64,000 nucleotides of DNA from Allolobophora icterica (lineage: Eukaryota > Annelida > Clitellata > Crassiclitellata > Lumbricidae). The stretch is taken from NCBI GenBank assembly GCA_963556255.1, contig OY744614.1:757591-821590 (forward strand), in the 5' to 3' direction. This document shows, in pieces, positions 62,331-64,000 of this stretch (positions are counted from its first letter, which is position 1; every line of letters starts with the position of its first letter). Both the position numbers and the translations under genes were made by a program. The notes below the pieces were generated by a model, which was not told the DNA's origin, did not search any database, and was given only the letters and a program-made list of their open reading frames with translations.

Positions 62331-62578
62331 GCGACCACGTGGCCTTGACCCTGGTCATTTTTCAATGAATTGATCGGGTGAGATCCTTCACCACCGGTGC
62401 TCTTTTGAATGGGTGCCACGCAATTGAAGGTCCCTCTGCACGGACCGTGCTAGAGCGACCGTATGGCCTCAACCCTGGTCATTTCTCGATGAATTGATCG
62501 GGTGAGATCCTTCACCACCGCTGTCCGTTTGAGTGGGTGCCACACCATTTATGGTCCCTCTGCACGGATCGTGCTAGT
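62331..62578. repeat. 124 bp tandem duplication
   Basis: gcgacc(a/g)...gatcgggtgagatccttcaccaccg...ggtccctctgcacgga occurs twice, from 62331 and 62455. No coding signal. Confidence 0.85.
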
Positions 62579-62579
62579 G

Positions 62580-63730
62580 TTGTTCAACAAAAAGTCACTA
62601 ACCAGTTTCATCACGTTTCTGTATTTTGCACGAATCTTCATTGAAAACTCTATGCTGCGTTGGTAAAACAGATGAATCCCAAAGTCTTCTACATATTTTA
62701 AATAAAGAAAGTGAAAGAAAATATAATTATATGCTAATACTTGTAGTAACAATCGAAAATGTAAAACAGTGCGAATGAATAAAATTTCACGTGTTCAGAT
62801 ATATATCTGATCAGTGATGTAAGTTTAGCCTCAGATTCGCATTTCTGTGTGACTCGCTGACTGCGCGCGTTAAAAATGTTCGTAACAATTTAATAATAAG
62901 ATTGTAAACCAAATGGTGGTACAACTGGTAAAAATAATTACAAATAAAATAAAATAATTACAAAAGAACAGTAATAGTGTTCAGATAAAGAAATCTTCAT
63001 GGCGTTAATTAAAAGTTTGTTATGAAACGATTCTGAAAATAGTCTCTAATCGTGACGTCATTTAAAGTTTATCAAAACATGCAATTACGTCACTGATTAC
63101 GTATATTTAATTATACTTTGTAATTGACAACTTACACAACGATGGGGTACATACAATATGTTGGATATTGTATTTGATTGTGCACAATCATTTACGTCAC
63201 TGATGACGAACATTACAAAATATATAACTGGCACATTTTCATCTACGTCACTGATTACGCATGCTTCTATTAACAGATACTGTAAATTCACAATTGTTGG
63301 GGTCATCAAAGTTTGCGAATTTGAATAAAACATTACTTTTGCGCCAGAAAAGTTTTCGTTTAGGAGAATTTGAGAACTAGTGTTTTTGCAGTTTACTTAT
63401 TTTATCGCTCACGAATTTACTAGAAACAAGCAATGATACTATATTAAATTGTAATCGTGGTGTTGTTAAATGACTCGTCACTCGTGGAGTACATGAAAAT
63501 GTTAGTGGCCAGAATAGTCGTAATTTTTAGCCACTCGCGAAATTCGCTGAATAGATGGCGCGCAACCATGATTGGATTTACAATAATTGACGTTGAAGAC
63601 AAAAAGGATATAGAGAGGAAGATGGAACACTCGTGCAAATTTGGCTGAAGCTATAGGAAAACTGGGTCACTACTTAGCGTTGACCGTGATTGATCGGCTT
63701 ACAATGGTTACATTATCTGATTTGATTCAA
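62580..63730. other. Unassigned AT-rich stretch
   Basis: No gene, TIR element or SINE was recognised. tacgtcactga(t/t)(t/g)acg recurs three times (63088, 63194, 63244), a CRE-like phrase that may be a decayed tandem repeat. Confidence 0.35.
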
Positions 63731-63734
63731 ATAT

Positions 63735-64000
63735 AACAAATGGTTGCTATGGTTTCCAATCTTCTTCTGGGTCAGCATTCATCACAATTGGTTGCCATTG
63801 TTTTAGACTACTTTGGGACCAGCATACATCGGGTTAACAATTGGTTGCCATGGTTTTGATACTATTTTGGGACCAGCATAGTTAGGTTGCCATGGTTTAA
63901 ACTACTTTGTGACCAGCATTCATTGGGTTAACAATTGGTTGCCATGGTTTTGATACTATTTTGGGACCAGCATAATCAGATTAACAATTGGTTGCCATGG
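63735..64000. repeat. ~50 bp tandem repeat running off the window
   Basis: ggttgccatggtttt...gggaccagcat...aacaatt recurs at about 63740, 63791, 63842, 63885, 63940 and 63991. Each unit has GGTTGCCATGG. Confidence 0.85.

Overview
The window looks like a repeat-choked stretch of a metazoan nuclear genome, most likely a marine invertebrate; I cannot name the species. The evidence is spliced genes with GT..AG introns, metazoan protein families, CR1-like LINEs, Helitrons, many hAT-type short inverted-repeat elements, tRNA-derived SINEs and long simple repeats. There are no operons, CRISPR arrays or prokaryotic signals.

Three host genes are convincing. (1) A complete nine-exon DDI1/DDI2 orthologue on + (16800-24261; 466 codons by my splice model) with ubiquitin-like, HDD, retropepsin-like (D-S-G-A), UIM-like and UBA parts. 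(2) An intronless, full-length peroxisomal 2-enoyl-CoA hydratase 2 (MaoC/hotdog domain of HSD17B4/MFE-2) on - (28250-29179), which ends in an SKI-type PTS1. (3) A FAM227-family gene with the FWWh domain on + (42082-60709; at least eleven exons), whose last intron is 9.4 kb of repeats. A broken small ORF with one in-frame stop (31708-31983) may be a fourth, decayed gene.

Layout. 1-15 kb is a tandem array with a period of about 3.5 kb. It is made of ~175-180 bp subrepeats and LINE 3' tails, and is riddled with insertions: MITEs, a 434 bp retroposon, SINEs, two truncated LINEs, two Helitron copies and microsatellites. A TGAGTTAACTCA-rich hAT element sits at 15.16-15.96 kb. 16-24.6 kb is DDI, with SINE, LINE-tail and nested hAT insertions in its introns. 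24.8-28.2 kb holds two nested hAT systems. 28.2-29.2 kb is the hydratase. 29.8-39.6 kb is an onion of hAT elements, including a 9.07 kb segment that looks mobilised as one unit between two MITE copies. 40.2-61 kb is FAM227, with piggyBac, SINEs and minisatellites in its introns. The 51.7-60.2 kb intron region carries the same subrepeat family as the 5' array, interrupted by a 1.3 kb hAT, a 2.5 kb LINE and another hAT. 61-64 kb is minisatellites and unassigned sequence.

Nothing suggests the three genes act together. The biology of the window is mainly layered transposition, and several insertions can be dated relative to one another because target-site duplications or paralogous empty sites are present.
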